Notes under the pieces: generated by a model
The model's input: only the letters and a program-made list of their open reading frames with translations
What the model was told of the DNA's origin: nothing
Database searches by the model: none
Part shown: piece after piece, positions 44,575 to 53,833 of the stretch
Layout: each line of letters opens with the position of its first letter
Position numbering within the stretch: position 1 is the first letter of the stretch
Assembly: GCA_963650135.1 (NCBI GenBank)
Contig: CAVJLG010000039.1
Coordinates: 1 to 64,000, forward strand
From: HGM13006 sp963650135
Lineage (GTDB): Bacteria; Bacillota; Clostridia; Oscillospirales; Oscillospiraceae
Length of the DNA: 64,000 nt
Reading direction: 5' to 3'
Translations under genes and position numbers: made by a program

Positions 44575-45255
44575 ATGACCTACCAGGAAGAGTTTATCGT
44601 ATTTATGGTGCGCTCCGGCGTGCTGACCTTTGGTGACTTTACCACCAAATCCGGCAGAAAGACCCCCTATTTCATCAACACCGGCAATTACAAAACCGGC
44701 GCACAGGCCGACGCGCTGGGCAGCTACTATGCCGCCTGCATTCATGAGCATCTGGGCGAGGCCGGCGGGGCAGATGTGCTCTTTGGGCCCGCCTATAAGG
44801 GCATTCCCCTGGTGGTCACCGCTGCCGCCAGCCTGTATCGGAACTATGGGGAGGATTATCCCTATGCCTTCAACCGGAAGGAGAAGAAGGACCACGGCGA
44901 GGGCGGCAACCTGGTGGGTGCAAAAATCAAGGACGGCGACCGGATTGCCATTGTTGAGGATGTGGTCACTGCCGGTACCGCCGTGCGGGAAACCATCGCG
45001 CTGTTTGAGACGATTGCCCCGGTAAAGATTAACGCGCTGTTTGTCTCCGTGGACCGCATGGAGAAGGGCACCGGTGAAAAGTCCGCCCTGGACGAGCTCC
45101 GGGACGAGTACGGCATCGCAGTCTATCCCATTGTCACCGTCCGGCAGATCATCGATTTCCTCCACAATCGCCCCATCGACGGCAAGGTTTACATTGACGA
45201 CGCCATGAAGGCCCGGATGGAGGCTTATCTCCAGCAGTACGGAGCCAAGGCATGA
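44575..45255 (+). CDS. pyrE: Orotate phosphoribosyltransferase
   Basis: 226 residues. Motifs: FTTKSGRKTPYFINTGNY, FGPAYKGIPLVV, FNRKEKKDHGEGG (flexible catalytic loop) and PRPP motif IAIVEDVVTAGTAVRE. Converts orotate plus PRPP to OMP. RBS AGGAGG. Stop overlaps the radC start by four bases. Other pyr genes are not in the window. Confidence 0.95.
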   Translation: MTYQEEFIVFMVRSGVLTFGDFTTKSGRKTPYFINTGNYKTGAQADALGSYYAACIHEHLGEAGGADVLFGPAYKGIPLVVTAAASLYRNYGEDYPYAFNRKEKKDHGEGGNLVGAKIKDGDRIAIVEDVVTAGTAVRETIALFETIAPVKINALFVSVDRMEKGTGEKSALDELRDEYGIAVYPIVTVRQIIDFLHNRPIDGKVYIDDAMKARMEAYLQQYGAKA

Positions 45256-45944
45256 CCAAGCCCGAGGATGCCGCGGGCGTCCACAGTGGGCATCGTCAGC
45301 GGCTAAAGGATCAGTTTCTAACCCATGGCATGGACCCCATTCACGATGTCAATGTGCTGGAGCTGGTGTTGTTCTATGCCATTCCCCGGCAGGACACCAA
45401 TCCCATTGCCCACCGGCTGCTGAACACCTTCGGCTCTCTGTCCGCTGTGTTTGACGCAACCCCGGAAGAGCTGATGGAGCGCGGCGGCCTGAGTAAAAAT
45501 GCCGCCACGCTGATCAAGCTCATCCCGGCGACCGCCCGCCGTCAGCAGCTATCCCGCAATTACTGCTATCAGCTTCTGGATACCACGCAAAAATGCGGCG
45601 ATTACCTGGTGCCGTTCTTCTTCGGCGCCACCCAGGAAGAGGTATATCTGCTAGGTCTGGACGCCAAATGCAAGGTGTTAGGCTGTGTGAAGCTTTCCAC
45701 CGGCAGTGTCAACAGCGCCGGTCTGAGCATCCGCAAGGTGGTGGAATGTGCGCTGAATATGAAAGCCTCCTCCGTGGTGCTGGCCCATAACCACACCAGC
45801 GGCATTGCAGTTCCCTCTCAGGAGGATATTCGCACCACCCAGTCCGTCTCCCACGCGCTGGATCTGGTGGGCGTTTATCTGGCTGACCATGTGGTGGTGG
45901 CCGACGAAGACTATGTGTCCATGGCAGAAAGCGGCCTGATTTAA
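45252..45944 (+). CDS. radC: RadC family protein (JAB/MPN domain)
   Basis: 230 residues. N-terminal helix-hairpin region (GHRQRLKDQFLTHGMDPIHD, LLNTFGSLSAVFDA) and C-terminal JAB domain with the metal motif AHNHTSGIAVPSQEDIRTT. The usual HxHPSG-type motif reads HNHTSG here. Despite its name its role in DNA repair is doubtful. Coupled to pyrE. Confidence 0.93.
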   Translation: MTKPEDAAGVHSGHRQRLKDQFLTHGMDPIHDVNVLELVLFYAIPRQDTNPIAHRLLNTFGSLSAVFDATPEELMERGGLSKNAATLIKLIPATARRQQLSRNYCYQLLDTTQKCGDYLVPFFFGATQEEVYLLGLDAKCKVLGCVKLSTGSVNSAGLSIRKVVECALNMKASSVVLAHNHTSGIAVPSQEDIRTTQSVSHALDLVGVYLADHVVVADEDYVSMAESGLI

Positions 45945-45950
45945 ACGACA

Positions 45951-45999
45951 AAAAGCAGCAGATCTCACCCGATTCGGATGAAATCTGCTGCATCTTTTT
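45951..45999. terminator. Terminator between radC and MATE
   Basis: GCAGCAGAT ... ATCTGCTGC with flanking AAAA and CATCTTTTT, usable from both sides. Confidence 0.85.
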
Positions 46000-47365
46000 A
46001 TTGGTTCTGCTCCAGCAGCTTCCGCTTTTTCCATGCGCCGCTGTAGAAATATGCCCCTGCAAAGATTGCCGACAGGCTGGGGGCCAGGCCCATACCCAGA
46101 TACACGCCCACCAGGCCCATGCCAAATACCTTCGTCAGCAGCAGGCTCAATGCAACCCGAACCACCACGCCGTCCAGCACATGGCAGAACATTGAGAACA
46201 CCGTAAAGCCCGACGCCGTTGCAATGGCCACATAGATAAAGAAGAAGGCCGAGGGGAACGCCATAATCGACAGATACCGGAGGCAGCGGATGGACTCTTC
46301 CAATGCTGCCGGGTCCCGGTTAAAGAGCTTTACCAGCGGCCCGGGGATGGCCTGAATGATGGCAAACATCACAATCGCCACCACCAGCGCACACCGAACG
46401 CCAACGCGAATGGTTTTATCCGCCCGTTCCGGCTTATTTGCGCCGATATTCTGCCCAGCCATGGTGCCAACGCCTGTGGACAGGGCCGAAATGCCGGTCT
46501 GGCTCAGATTGACCACCTTACTGCCCACCGCCACTGCCGACGCTGCAATTACGCCATAGCTGTTGATGATGGAATTGACGAAAACAAAGCTCAAATCGAT
46601 GAAGAGATATTGGAACGAAGAGGGAATGCCGATCTTCAGCACGGTTTTTGCGGTGGGACCGTGGATTTTATATTGCCGCCGGTCCAGCGTAAGCAACCCC
46701 GGCTGATGCTTCTTGAGATAAATAAACGCCCACACCAGGGAAATCAGCTCAGAAATCTCCGTTGCAATAGCCGCACCGCCTGCGCCCATATTCATCGCCG
46801 CGACAAACAGCAAATCCAGGAACACATTGGCAATCGACGCCACTGCGGAGAAATACAGGGGCCGCTTGGAATCGCCCATGCCCCGCAGGAACGAGGTAAT
46901 GGAGTTATAGAAGAAGGAAATCAGGAAGCAGGCCGCGCGAATCATCAGGTAATTCCGCGCCTCCCCCTGGGCCTCCACCGGCATATTCACCAGGTTCAGC
47001 ATCGGGCCGATGAAGCAGCAGACAATCACCGAAATAATCACAGCCATGATCGCGCTGATGGACAGCGCTGTTCCCACGGTCCGATGCACGCCCTCTTCAT
47101 TTTTTGCACCGCAATACTGGGCAATCAATACCGCCGAACCCGCGCTGGCGCCCAGACCGATATTGCTGGCCGCATTGCAGATATAGGATACATTATTCAC
47201 CGCAGCCAGTCCCGCCGAGCCACAGAACTGCCCTACTATAATTGTATCCACCGTGGAATACATGGTCTGTAAAATACTGGAGGCCAGGAATGGCAGGGAA
47301 AACCGAATCAGGCCGCTGGTAATGGGACAGGTCGTCAGATCCAGCGGCTCCCTTGTTTTGTTCAC
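45998..47365 (-). CDS. MATE family efflux transporter
   Basis: 455 residues with about twelve membrane segments. GTG 47365 is chosen (VNKTREPLDLTTCPITSGL): GAGGTG lies seven bases upstream, whereas the upstream in-frame codons contain no membrane-protein-like sequence. Motifs: SILQTMYSTVDTIIVGQFCG, IGLGASAGSAVLIAQYCGAK. Divergent from a LysR gene that may regulate it. Confidence 0.92.
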   Translation of the reverse strand: MNKTREPLDLTTCPITSGLIRFSLPFLASSILQTMYSTVDTIIVGQFCGSAGLAAVNNVSYICNAASNIGLGASAGSAVLIAQYCGAKNEEGVHRTVGTALSISAIMAVIISVIVCCFIGPMLNLVNMPVEAQGEARNYLMIRAACFLISFFYNSITSFLRGMGDSKRPLYFSAVASIANVFLDLLFVAAMNMGAGGAAIATEISELISLVWAFIYLKKHQPGLLTLDRRQYKIHGPTAKTVLKIGIPSSFQYLFIDLSFVFVNSIINSYGVIAASAVAVGSKVVNLSQTGISALSTGVGTMAGQNIGANKPERADKTIRVGVRCALVVAIVMFAIIQAIPGPLVKLFNRDPAALEESIRCLRYLSIMAFPSAFFFIYVAIATASGFTVFSMFCHVLDGVVVRVALSLLLTKVFGMGLVGVYLGMGLAPSLSAIFAGAYFYSGAWKKRKLLEQNQ

Positions 47366-47414
47366 AGGCAAACACCTCATGTTACCGTAGTCATTGCGGC
47401 ACGCCGCAGACTTT

Positions 47415-47444
47415 ATTATACTCCCATCATGGTTCGAATTGCAA
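47415..47444 (-). promoter_or_regulatory. Promoter of MATE gene
   Basis: Minus strand TTGCAA, 18-bp spacer, TATAAT. Confidence 0.65.
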
Positions 47445-47478
47445 CTGTTTGTTTGAAAATGGAGGTTCATTGCTGATT

Positions 47479-47507
47479 TTGACTTTATCGGGGGATTGTG
47501 ATAGGAT
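47479..47507 (+). promoter_or_regulatory. Promoter of LysR gene
   Basis: TTGACT, 17-bp spacer, TAGGAT, 38 bases before the ATG. Confidence 0.6.
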
Positions 47508-47544
47508 AAGCATAGAGACAATTGACCGCAAAGGAGGGCCTTCC

Positions 47545-48414
47545 ATGGACCTGACGCAAATGCAATACTTCGTACTGGTGGCAGAAAACGGCTCCACCGC
47601 CAAAGCAGCGGCGGAAGCAATGGTATCCCAATCCACCGTCAGCAAATCCATTTTGCGGCTGGAACGGGAGCTGGACCTTCCGCTGTTTGATCGCCAGGGC
47701 ATTCATCTGGTGCTGAACCCGGCGGGAAAGGAATTTTTGCAGCAGGTCCGCCCGATTCTCACCGCAGTGCGCCGTCTGCCGGAATTCGTCAAGTCCCGCC
47801 ACCTGCCCCGGCGGCAATACCGGATCAATGTGGGGGCAGCCGAGGCGGTTATGGGAGAATTCCTCCATCGTTTCTTCCAGCAGGACCCCCAAGCGGAGGT
47901 CATTCTCACGGATGAAAGCTGGATCGACGACTGTGATCTGAGCATCTCCTCTTCGCCATCCGGACGGGAGGAGGACAGCGTTCGCCTGCTGGAGGAGGAA
48001 ATTTTGCTGGCAGTTCCGGTTTCCATTGGGATTCCCCAAACGCCCAATGTTCTTTCACTGGAGGGTCTGCCGCTGATTTTGCCCCGGGAGGGAAGCGCCC
48101 TTCGTCAAAGCATTCAGCGGGAAATTCTCTCCCGTCCCCTGGTAGCGGAGATTCTCGCGGTCACCTCCAAGGATGAAACACTGCGGCAGCTGGTATCACA
48201 GGGGGACGGCGCTGCCTTTTGGCCCGCAAAGACCTGGCCCAGACCGGACCCCAGCAAGGTCCGCCTGTGCCACTTGGGCGGCGTCCATTTTACCCGGGTG
48301 ATCTATGCCCTGCTTCCCCCGGAATCCCCGGAGCGGAAAGAAAGCCCACTGCTGGAAGCGCTTGTGGATTATTTCCGGGAGTTGGAGGAAACACCGTCAC
48401 CGGACATGATATAA
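47545..48414 (+). CDS. LysR-family transcriptional regulator
   Basis: 289 residues. HTH: MDLTQMQYFVLVAENGSTAK, AAEAMVSQSTVSKSILRLER, LFDRQGIHLVLNPAG. The effector domain is shorter than usual by about 10-20 residues. ATG 47545 with AAAGGAGG. Probable regulator of the divergent MATE exporter. Confidence 0.92.
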   Translation: MDLTQMQYFVLVAENGSTAKAAAEAMVSQSTVSKSILRLERELDLPLFDRQGIHLVLNPAGKEFLQQVRPILTAVRRLPEFVKSRHLPRRQYRINVGAAEAVMGEFLHRFFQQDPQAEVILTDESWIDDCDLSISSSPSGREEDSVRLLEEEILLAVPVSIGIPQTPNVLSLEGLPLILPREGSALRQSIQREILSRPLVAEILAVTSKDETLRQLVSQGDGAAFWPAKTWPRPDPSKVRLCHLGGVHFTRVIYALLPPESPERKESPLLEALVDYFRELEETPSPDMI

Positions 48415-48416
48415 CA

Positions 48417-48457
48417 GAAAAAGGTGCGCTGCAAAATCGCTTGCAGCGCACCTTTTA
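48417..48457. terminator. Bidirectional terminator
   Basis: AAGGTGCGCTGCAA - AATCGC - TTGCAGCGCACCTT, 14-bp perfect stem between convergent LysR and nupQ. Confidence 0.88.
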
Positions 48458-48460
48458 TTC

Positions 48461-49444
48461 TTATCGTTCCTCGCGGAAGTAGGCATTGCCCAGGCTTGCC
48501 GGAGGCTGGCTCTCCCGCTTCTGGCGGATGGAAATGCTGATGAGCACAATCACCGTCACCACATAGGGGAGAATTTTGTAAATCTCCGTGGGGATACCCA
48601 GCTGGGTTACGCGCATATACATAATCATCAGCGCGCCAAACAGCACCGAGCCCCAAACCGCGCGGAGCGGCTTCCACAGAGCGAAGATAACCAGCGCCAC
48701 CGCCAGCCAGCCCTTGCCGTCCATAGCGCCGGTGGACCAGTTGCCGCCAGCCGATACCATGGTGAAATACAGGCCGCCCAGTCCGCAAATACCGCCGCCC
48801 AGGCAGGTGGCAAGGTACTTATACCGGGTCACATTGATACCGGCTGCATCCGCAGTTGCGGGGTCCTCGCCCACAGCCCGCAGGCACAAACCGCTGCGGG
48901 TCCGGGAGAAATACCACGCCATAACAATGGCAATCACCAATACCAGATAAATCATAAAGTTATAGGAAAACAGCATTTTTCCCACAACGGGAATGTTCTG
49001 CAAAAACTTCGGCAGCAGGGGCTGCGAGAAGATTCCGCCAGCCGCTTCAGAAATCTGAAGCCGTCCGTCGCCAATCTGACGGAAATACTCGCCGAAGAAC
49101 TCACCGTAGCCCACGCCGAAAATCGTCAGGGCCAGACCGGTTACATTCTGATTGGTCCGGAGCGTGATGGTCAGAAACGCATACAAAAGGCTGCCCAATG
49201 CCGCCGCGGCAAATGCCGCCACGAAGGCAAGAATCACTGCCACCATCGGAACCGCACTGGCCCCGGCGGCCCGCTCATAGAGGAACGCCGCAATCAGACC
49301 GGAGGAGCCGCCCATATAGATCAGGCCCTCCACACCCAGGTTCATATTGCCGGACTTCTCCGTCAGGATTTCACCCAGCGTACCATACATCAGGGTCGTG
49401 CCCATCAGGACGGCAGCCACAAAAAAATTGATGATAAAATTCAC
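48461..49444 (-). CDS. nupQ: Nucleoside-type ABC transporter permease
   Basis: 327 residues, about nine membrane segments, of the BMP/NupQ (YufQ) permease family: GTLGEILTEKSGNMNLGVEG, then RSGLCLRAVGEDPATADAAG (cytoplasmic EAA-like loop). GTG start at 49444 overlaps the previous stop. Last of bmpA - nupO - nupP - nupQ. Substrate is inferred from the family to be purine nucleosides. Confidence 0.9.
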   Translation of the reverse strand: MNFIINFFVAAVLMGTTLMYGTLGEILTEKSGNMNLGVEGLIYMGGSSGLIAAFLYERAAGASAVPMVAVILAFVAAFAAAALGSLLYAFLTITLRTNQNVTGLALTIFGVGYGEFFGEYFRQIGDGRLQISEAAGGIFSQPLLPKFLQNIPVVGKMLFSYNFMIYLVLVIAIVMAWYFSRTRSGLCLRAVGEDPATADAAGINVTRYKYLATCLGGGICGLGGLYFTMVSAGGNWSTGAMDGKGWLAVALVIFALWKPLRAVWGSVLFGALMIMYMRVTQLGIPTEIYKILPYVVTVIVLISISIRQKRESQPPASLGNAYFREER

Positions 49445-50550
49445 GATGCAGCCTCCTTCCCGGCGGTTCCGCTATGGTTCTTTTTCCGGAAGATCATCCG
49501 ATAGCGAATAAAGAACTCGCTGGAGAGCATGCAGAACAGGATCAGGCCCGTCAGCATATCGCTCATGGATTCCGGCAGCGCATTATGGGTCAGGGTGTTG
49601 ATGGTAGATGCGCCCTTGGTGAGCACTGCCAGCAGCAGCGAAATAAAGATCATACCAATGGGATTCAGCGCCGCCAGCCATGCAACGGTGATACCGGTAA
49701 AGCCCACACCGCCTGCAACGGAGTCGGACAGGGTATAGTTGATACCGGACACCACAATAAAGCCCACAATGCCTGCAATGGCGCCGGACACAAACATGGT
49801 GCGCATAATTACCTTGCCCACCTCAATACCGGCGTACCGGGCCGTGGCTTCACTCTCGCCCACCACGGCAATCTGATAGCCGTGCTTGGTGAAGCGCAGA
49901 TAGCAGTACATAAACAGGACCAGCGCCAGAACAATCAGTCCACCGGCGGTAATGCCCCAAATGTTCGGGAGCCGTGCCGCAGTACCAAAGCGCTCGATCA
50001 TCTGGGTGCCCTTGGGGGATTTCTCCCAGGGGCCGCCCTGGAGATACTTGACAAAGCCGATGGCAATATAGTTGAGCATCAGGGTAAACAACGTCTCATT
50101 GGTGCCCCATTTCGCCCGGAATGCCGCAGGGAGCAGACCCCACAGGCCGCCGCCAATGGCAGCCGCAATGCACATCACCGGGAGCAGTACCCAAGAGGGC
50201 CATGTATTCTGGAAATTCAGCGCAAAGAATGTGGCAAAAATACCGCCAACGGTAATCTGACCTTCTACGCCGATGTTCCAAAACTTCATCTTAAATGCCG
50301 GTGCAATGGCAAGCGCCGCACCCAGCAGCGGAATCATGATTTTAATGGTCTGCTGGATGTTCAGGCTGCTGCCCAGTGCGCCGCCAATCATTGCAGAATA
50401 GACGGAAACCGGGTTAAAGCCAACGCCAAGAATCAATCCGCCAAACAGAATCAGCGCCACAAAAATCGAGGCAATTCGAATGGCCCACGCTTTTGCCGGG
50501 CCGATGTCATCCCGCTTGGCCAGGCGAATCAGAGGTTCTTTTTTATTCAT
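49441..50550 (-). CDS. nupP: Nucleoside-type ABC transporter permease
   Basis: 369 residues, NupP (YufP)-like: FKMKFWNIGVEGQITVGGIF, AVVGESEATARYAGIEV (cytoplasmic loop), and IDP-type GAALAIAPAF. ATG overlaps the ATPase stop by four bases. Forms the heterodimeric channel with NupQ. Confidence 0.9.
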   Translation of the reverse strand: MNKKEPLIRLAKRDDIGPAKAWAIRIASIFVALILFGGLILGVGFNPVSVYSAMIGGALGSSLNIQQTIKIMIPLLGAALAIAPAFKMKFWNIGVEGQITVGGIFATFFALNFQNTWPSWVLLPVMCIAAAIGGGLWGLLPAAFRAKWGTNETLFTLMLNYIAIGFVKYLQGGPWEKSPKGTQMIERFGTAARLPNIWGITAGGLIVLALVLFMYCYLRFTKHGYQIAVVGESEATARYAGIEVGKVIMRTMFVSGAIAGIVGFIVVSGINYTLSDSVAGGVGFTGITVAWLAALNPIGMIFISLLLAVLTKGASTINTLTHNALPESMSDMLTGLILFCMLSSEFFIRYRMIFRKKNHSGTAGKEAAS

Positions 50551-52085
50551 GCTTCCGTCTCCCCTCCCAGCTTCGTCATCATCATGCCAACCTGGTCTTT
50601 GGTGGCGGTGCGGCCATCCAATACGCCGCTGACTTTGCCGCCGCAGAGCACCAGAATCCGGTCACACAGCTCCAGCAGTACGTCCAAATCCTCGCCTACA
50701 TAAATCACCGCCACGCCCTTTGCCTTCTGCTCGTTGAGCAAATGGTAGATGGTATAGGAGGTGTTGATATCCAGACCGCGAACCGCATAGGCCGTCATCA
50801 GCAGCTTGGGATTCGAGGCGATCTCACGGCCCACCAGAACCTTCTGTACATTGCCGCCAGACATCCGGCGAACGGGGGTCTGAATGCTGGGGGTTACGAC
50901 CTCCAGCTCGTCCATGACCCGCTGGGCCAGCTGCTCCGGGCCCTTGCGATCTGCCAGACCGAATTTACCGCGCTTAAAGGAGCGGAGCATCATATTGCCC
51001 GCCATATCCATATTGCCCACCAGGCCCATGCCCAGGCGATCCTCCGGGACGAAGGACAGGCGAACGCCCAGGTTCCGAATCTCCATGGCGGATTTGCCCA
51101 CCAGCTCCTGGGGGCCGGTTTCATCGTAATAGGTGATAGAGCCCTCTTCCATTCTTTGCAGACCCGCAATGGCCTCCAGCAGCTCCTTCTGGCCGCAGCC
51201 GGAAATGCCTGCAATGCCAAGGATTTCGCCGCTATAGGCTTCAAAGCTCACATGGTCCAGCTTGGCCAGATGGTTTTCATCCATCACCGTCAGGTCCTTG
51301 ACCTCCAGCCGCTTCACCGGATTCACCGGCTCAGGGCGGTCAATGTTCAGCGTGGTCGCCTGGCCCACCATCATATCAGTGAGGGACTGGGCCGTGGCAT
51401 CCTTCGTCTCCACTGTGCCAATATACTGGCCCTTCCGAAGGACCGCCACCCGGTCGGACAGCTCCAATACCTCCTGGAGCTTATGGGTGATGATGATAAT
51501 TGCCTTGCCGTCGGCCCGCATGGCCCGGAGCACGTCAAAGAGCTTTTCCGTCTCCTGGGGGGTCAGTACCGCAGTGGGCTCGTCCAAAATCAGAACATCC
51601 GCGCCCCGATACAGCACCTTGAGGATTTCCACGGTCTGCTTTTCGGAGACGCTCATATCATAAATCTTCTTATCCGGGTCGATATCAAAGCCATACCGCT
51701 CGCCGATTTCCCGCACACGGGCATTGATGGCCTTCCGGTCAAACTTTCCGGATTCCCGCAGACCCAGCACAATGTTTTCCCCGGCGCTGAGCACGTCCAC
51801 CAGCTTAAAATGCTGATGAATCATACCGATTCCCAAATCGATGGAATCCTTGGGAGAGCGGATGGTAACTTCCTTTCCGTTTACCCAAATCGTTCCCTCG
51901 TCCGGGAAATAGATGCCGGAGATCATATTCATCAGGGTGGTTTTACCGCTGCCGTTTTCTCCAAGCAGCGACAGAATTTCGCCCCGACATACCTCCAGGC
52001 TCACGTCCTGGTTTGCAATCACAGAGCCAAATTTCTTTGTGATATGCTCCAGACGGATGGCAACTTCCTTTTCCAAATACCTCAT
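50547..52085 (-). CDS. nupO: Nucleoside-type ABC transporter ATPase, tandem
   Basis: 512 residues with two ATPase domains. Domain 1: Walker A LLGENGSGKTTLMNMI, signature MSVSEKQTVEIL, Walker B VLILDEPTAVLTP. Domain 2: degenerate Walker A GIAGISGCGQKELL, signature MSGGNVQKVL; its Walker B reads LLMTAYAVRGLD, with Thr-Ala in place of Asp-Glu. So site 2 is probably non-hydrolytic, as in other sugar/nucleoside importers. The start could be ATG 52085 or TTG 52076, the latter better spaced from AAAGGA. The longer frame to 52175 is unlikely. Confidence 0.92.
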   Translation of the reverse strand: MRYLEKEVAIRLEHITKKFGSVIANQDVSLEVCRGEILSLLGENGSGKTTLMNMISGIYFPDEGTIWVNGKEVTIRSPKDSIDLGIGMIHQHFKLVDVLSAGENIVLGLRESGKFDRKAINARVREIGERYGFDIDPDKKIYDMSVSEKQTVEILKVLYRGADVLILDEPTAVLTPQETEKLFDVLRAMRADGKAIIIITHKLQEVLELSDRVAVLRKGQYIGTVETKDATAQSLTDMMVGQATTLNIDRPEPVNPVKRLEVKDLTVMDENHLAKLDHVSFEAYSGEILGIAGISGCGQKELLEAIAGLQRMEEGSITYYDETGPQELVGKSAMEIRNLGVRLSFVPEDRLGMGLVGNMDMAGNMMLRSFKRGKFGLADRKGPEQLAQRVMDELEVVTPSIQTPVRRMSGGNVQKVLVGREIASNPKLLMTAYAVRGLDINTSYTIYHLLNEQKAKGVAVIYVGEDLDVLLELCDRILVLCGGKVSGVLDGRTATKDQVGMMMTKLGGETEA

Positions 52086-52270
52086 CCTTTCATTGGGCAC
52101 AGCGCAGTCCCTGTGCGAAGTGTAAAGAGTGAATGGTGTGCGGTGAACATGCCACCCGCCCATGCCCTTTGGCACAGCGCCGATGATCTATTCACGACAC
52201 GCCAGAAACACAAAACGGCACGTCACAGGCGGGGCCGAAAACCTCCGGCTCCGCCTGTACATGCAGAATT

Positions 52271-53536
52271 TTAGTTGCCCTTAACGGTGATGATATCGTT
52301 AATTACATAGTTGTAGGAAGGCGCAGACTGCGTAGCGTTCTCGTCATAGCCGTCCGTCAGATCGATGGTCTCGTTGTCGGAGTTGGTGGCAGTGTAGGGG
52401 CCCTTGAATACGTCGGTTGCCTTCAGGGTGCCGTCCTTGAACTGTGCCTCAACCTCGTCCATCTTCTCCTGGGTGCCCTCAGCAGCGATGGCAGTGTTCA
52501 GCTCGGTCATAGCAACCCAGCCCTTGTCAAAGCCGGCATGGTCGTCCACGGGGATCTCGGTGCCGTCCATCACAGACTGCACAGCTGCGATCTCATAGGG
52601 CGCATAGTCCTGACGGGAAGAGATCAGGCAGGTGTTGGGCGCAACATCGGTCATATCCTGGTTGTAGGAAACGCAGTAGACCTCTTCGCCCTTGGAGTGT
52701 GCATCCTCGCAAGCCTTTGCGGGGCCCTCGGTGTCGGAATGCTGGGAAATGATCACGCAGCCATCCTCGATCAGAGCGGTAGCCATGGTCTTCTCGGTGT
52801 CGAAGTCGCCCCAGGTGTTGGCGTACTGAACTTCCATGGTAGCCTCGGGAACGACGGAGCGAACGCCCATCAGGAATGCGGTGTAGCCGGAGATAACCTC
52901 AGCATAAGCAAATGCTGCCACATAGCCAACCTTTGCCTGGTCAGCGGTGATGGTGCCGTTGTCGATCATTTCCTGGAGCTTCATGCCAGCCACGATGCCG
53001 GCAATGTAGCGGCCCTGATAGATCTCGCCCATGTAGTTATGATAGTTGGAAACAACAGGCTCCTGAGCAGCGTCAGAGCAGGTAGCCTGGCAGAACTGTA
53101 CATCGGGATACTCGGAAGCAAGCTCCTTGACCACAGCGCCGTAGCCGAAGGAAGTGGTGAAGATAATACCGCAGCCAGCGTCGCACAGCTCACGGACGGG
53201 ATCCTCGACAGCATCCTCTTCCACGTTGTACTTGGAAATGCACTCAACCTTGTCGCCATAAGTGTCGGCAATGGCCTTCTCAGCAGCGATGAAGTTGGCG
53301 GTGTAAGCCTCGGTCTCATCGCCGATGTAAACAAAGCCCACCTTCAGGACGTCGCCAGTGGCAGCAGTCTCAGTGGTGGAACCAGCCTCTGCGGTAGCAG
53401 TGGAGCCGGCAGCCTCGGGGGCAGCAGTGGTAGCCTGGGCAGTGTCCTGAGTGGAGCCGCCAACGGACTGACCGCAGGCGCACAGACCCAGCACCATAGC
53501 AGCAGCCAGGAGCAGTGCAAAGATTCTCTTCTGCAT
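52271..53536 (-). CDS. bmpA: BMP family nucleoside-binding lipoprotein
   Basis: 421 residues. Signal MQKRIFALLLAAAMVLGLCAC with lipobox LCAC, Thr/Ala/Glu linker to about 60, then the BMP fold: VLKVGFVYIGDETEAYTANF, CGIIFTTSFGYGAVVKELA, GRYIAGIVAG, VGYVAAFAYAEVISGYTAF, and VIISQHSDTEGPAKACED. It binds the substrate for NupOPQ. Codon use suggests strong expression. Confidence 0.92.
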   Translation of the reverse strand: MQKRIFALLLAAAMVLGLCACGQSVGGSTQDTAQATTAAPEAAGSTATAEAGSTTETAATGDVLKVGFVYIGDETEAYTANFIAAEKAIADTYGDKVECISKYNVEEDAVEDPVRELCDAGCGIIFTTSFGYGAVVKELASEYPDVQFCQATCSDAAQEPVVSNYHNYMGEIYQGRYIAGIVAGMKLQEMIDNGTITADQAKVGYVAAFAYAEVISGYTAFLMGVRSVVPEATMEVQYANTWGDFDTEKTMATALIEDGCVIISQHSDTEGPAKACEDAHSKGEEVYCVSYNQDMTDVAPNTCLISSRQDYAPYEIAAVQSVMDGTEIPVDDHAGFDKGWVAMTELNTAIAAEGTQEKMDEVEAQFKDGTLKATDVFKGPYTATNSDNETIDLTDGYDENATQSAPSYNYVINDIITVKGN

Positions 53537-53649
53537 GTTTTATTCCTCCAAACATGATAATACTCGCCGGATTTCCGGCATAATAAACAATAGCTACTTA
53601 CCCCACTGGACTTGTTCGTTTCCCATGGACTATAGCAGCTAACAAGGTT

Positions 53650-53678
53650 ATTTTACAGGAAATTTGAAGCATGGGCAA
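53650..53678 (-). promoter_or_regulatory. Promoter of bmpA-nupOPQ
   Basis: Minus strand TTGCCC, 17-bp spacer, TAAAAT, leaving a leader of about 100 bases. I looked for a purine riboswitch there and did not find one. Confidence 0.6.
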
Positions 53679-53783
53679 TAGCAGTCATGAAAAATTTCGA
53701 CTTATTTTTACATGAAAATTTGTCATTTTTCACACATCCCGCAATTCACCTCCGGCAAAAACTGGGCAAAGGGCAAAAGAACG

Positions 53784-53812
53784 TTGAAATTCCAAATCAT
53801 TTCTAGTATCAT
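53784..53812 (+). promoter_or_regulatory. Promoter of AraC-family gene
   Basis: TTGAAA, 17-bp spacer, TATCAT, 22 bases before the ATG. Confidence 0.65.
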
Positions 53813-53833
53813 GGTAGAAAAGGGGGCGGTACC

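Noticed and set aside
53537..53660. Purine riboswitch before bmpA
   Set aside because: The conserved loop and junction sequences of the purine aptamer were not found; only a small hairpin near 53570 is visible.
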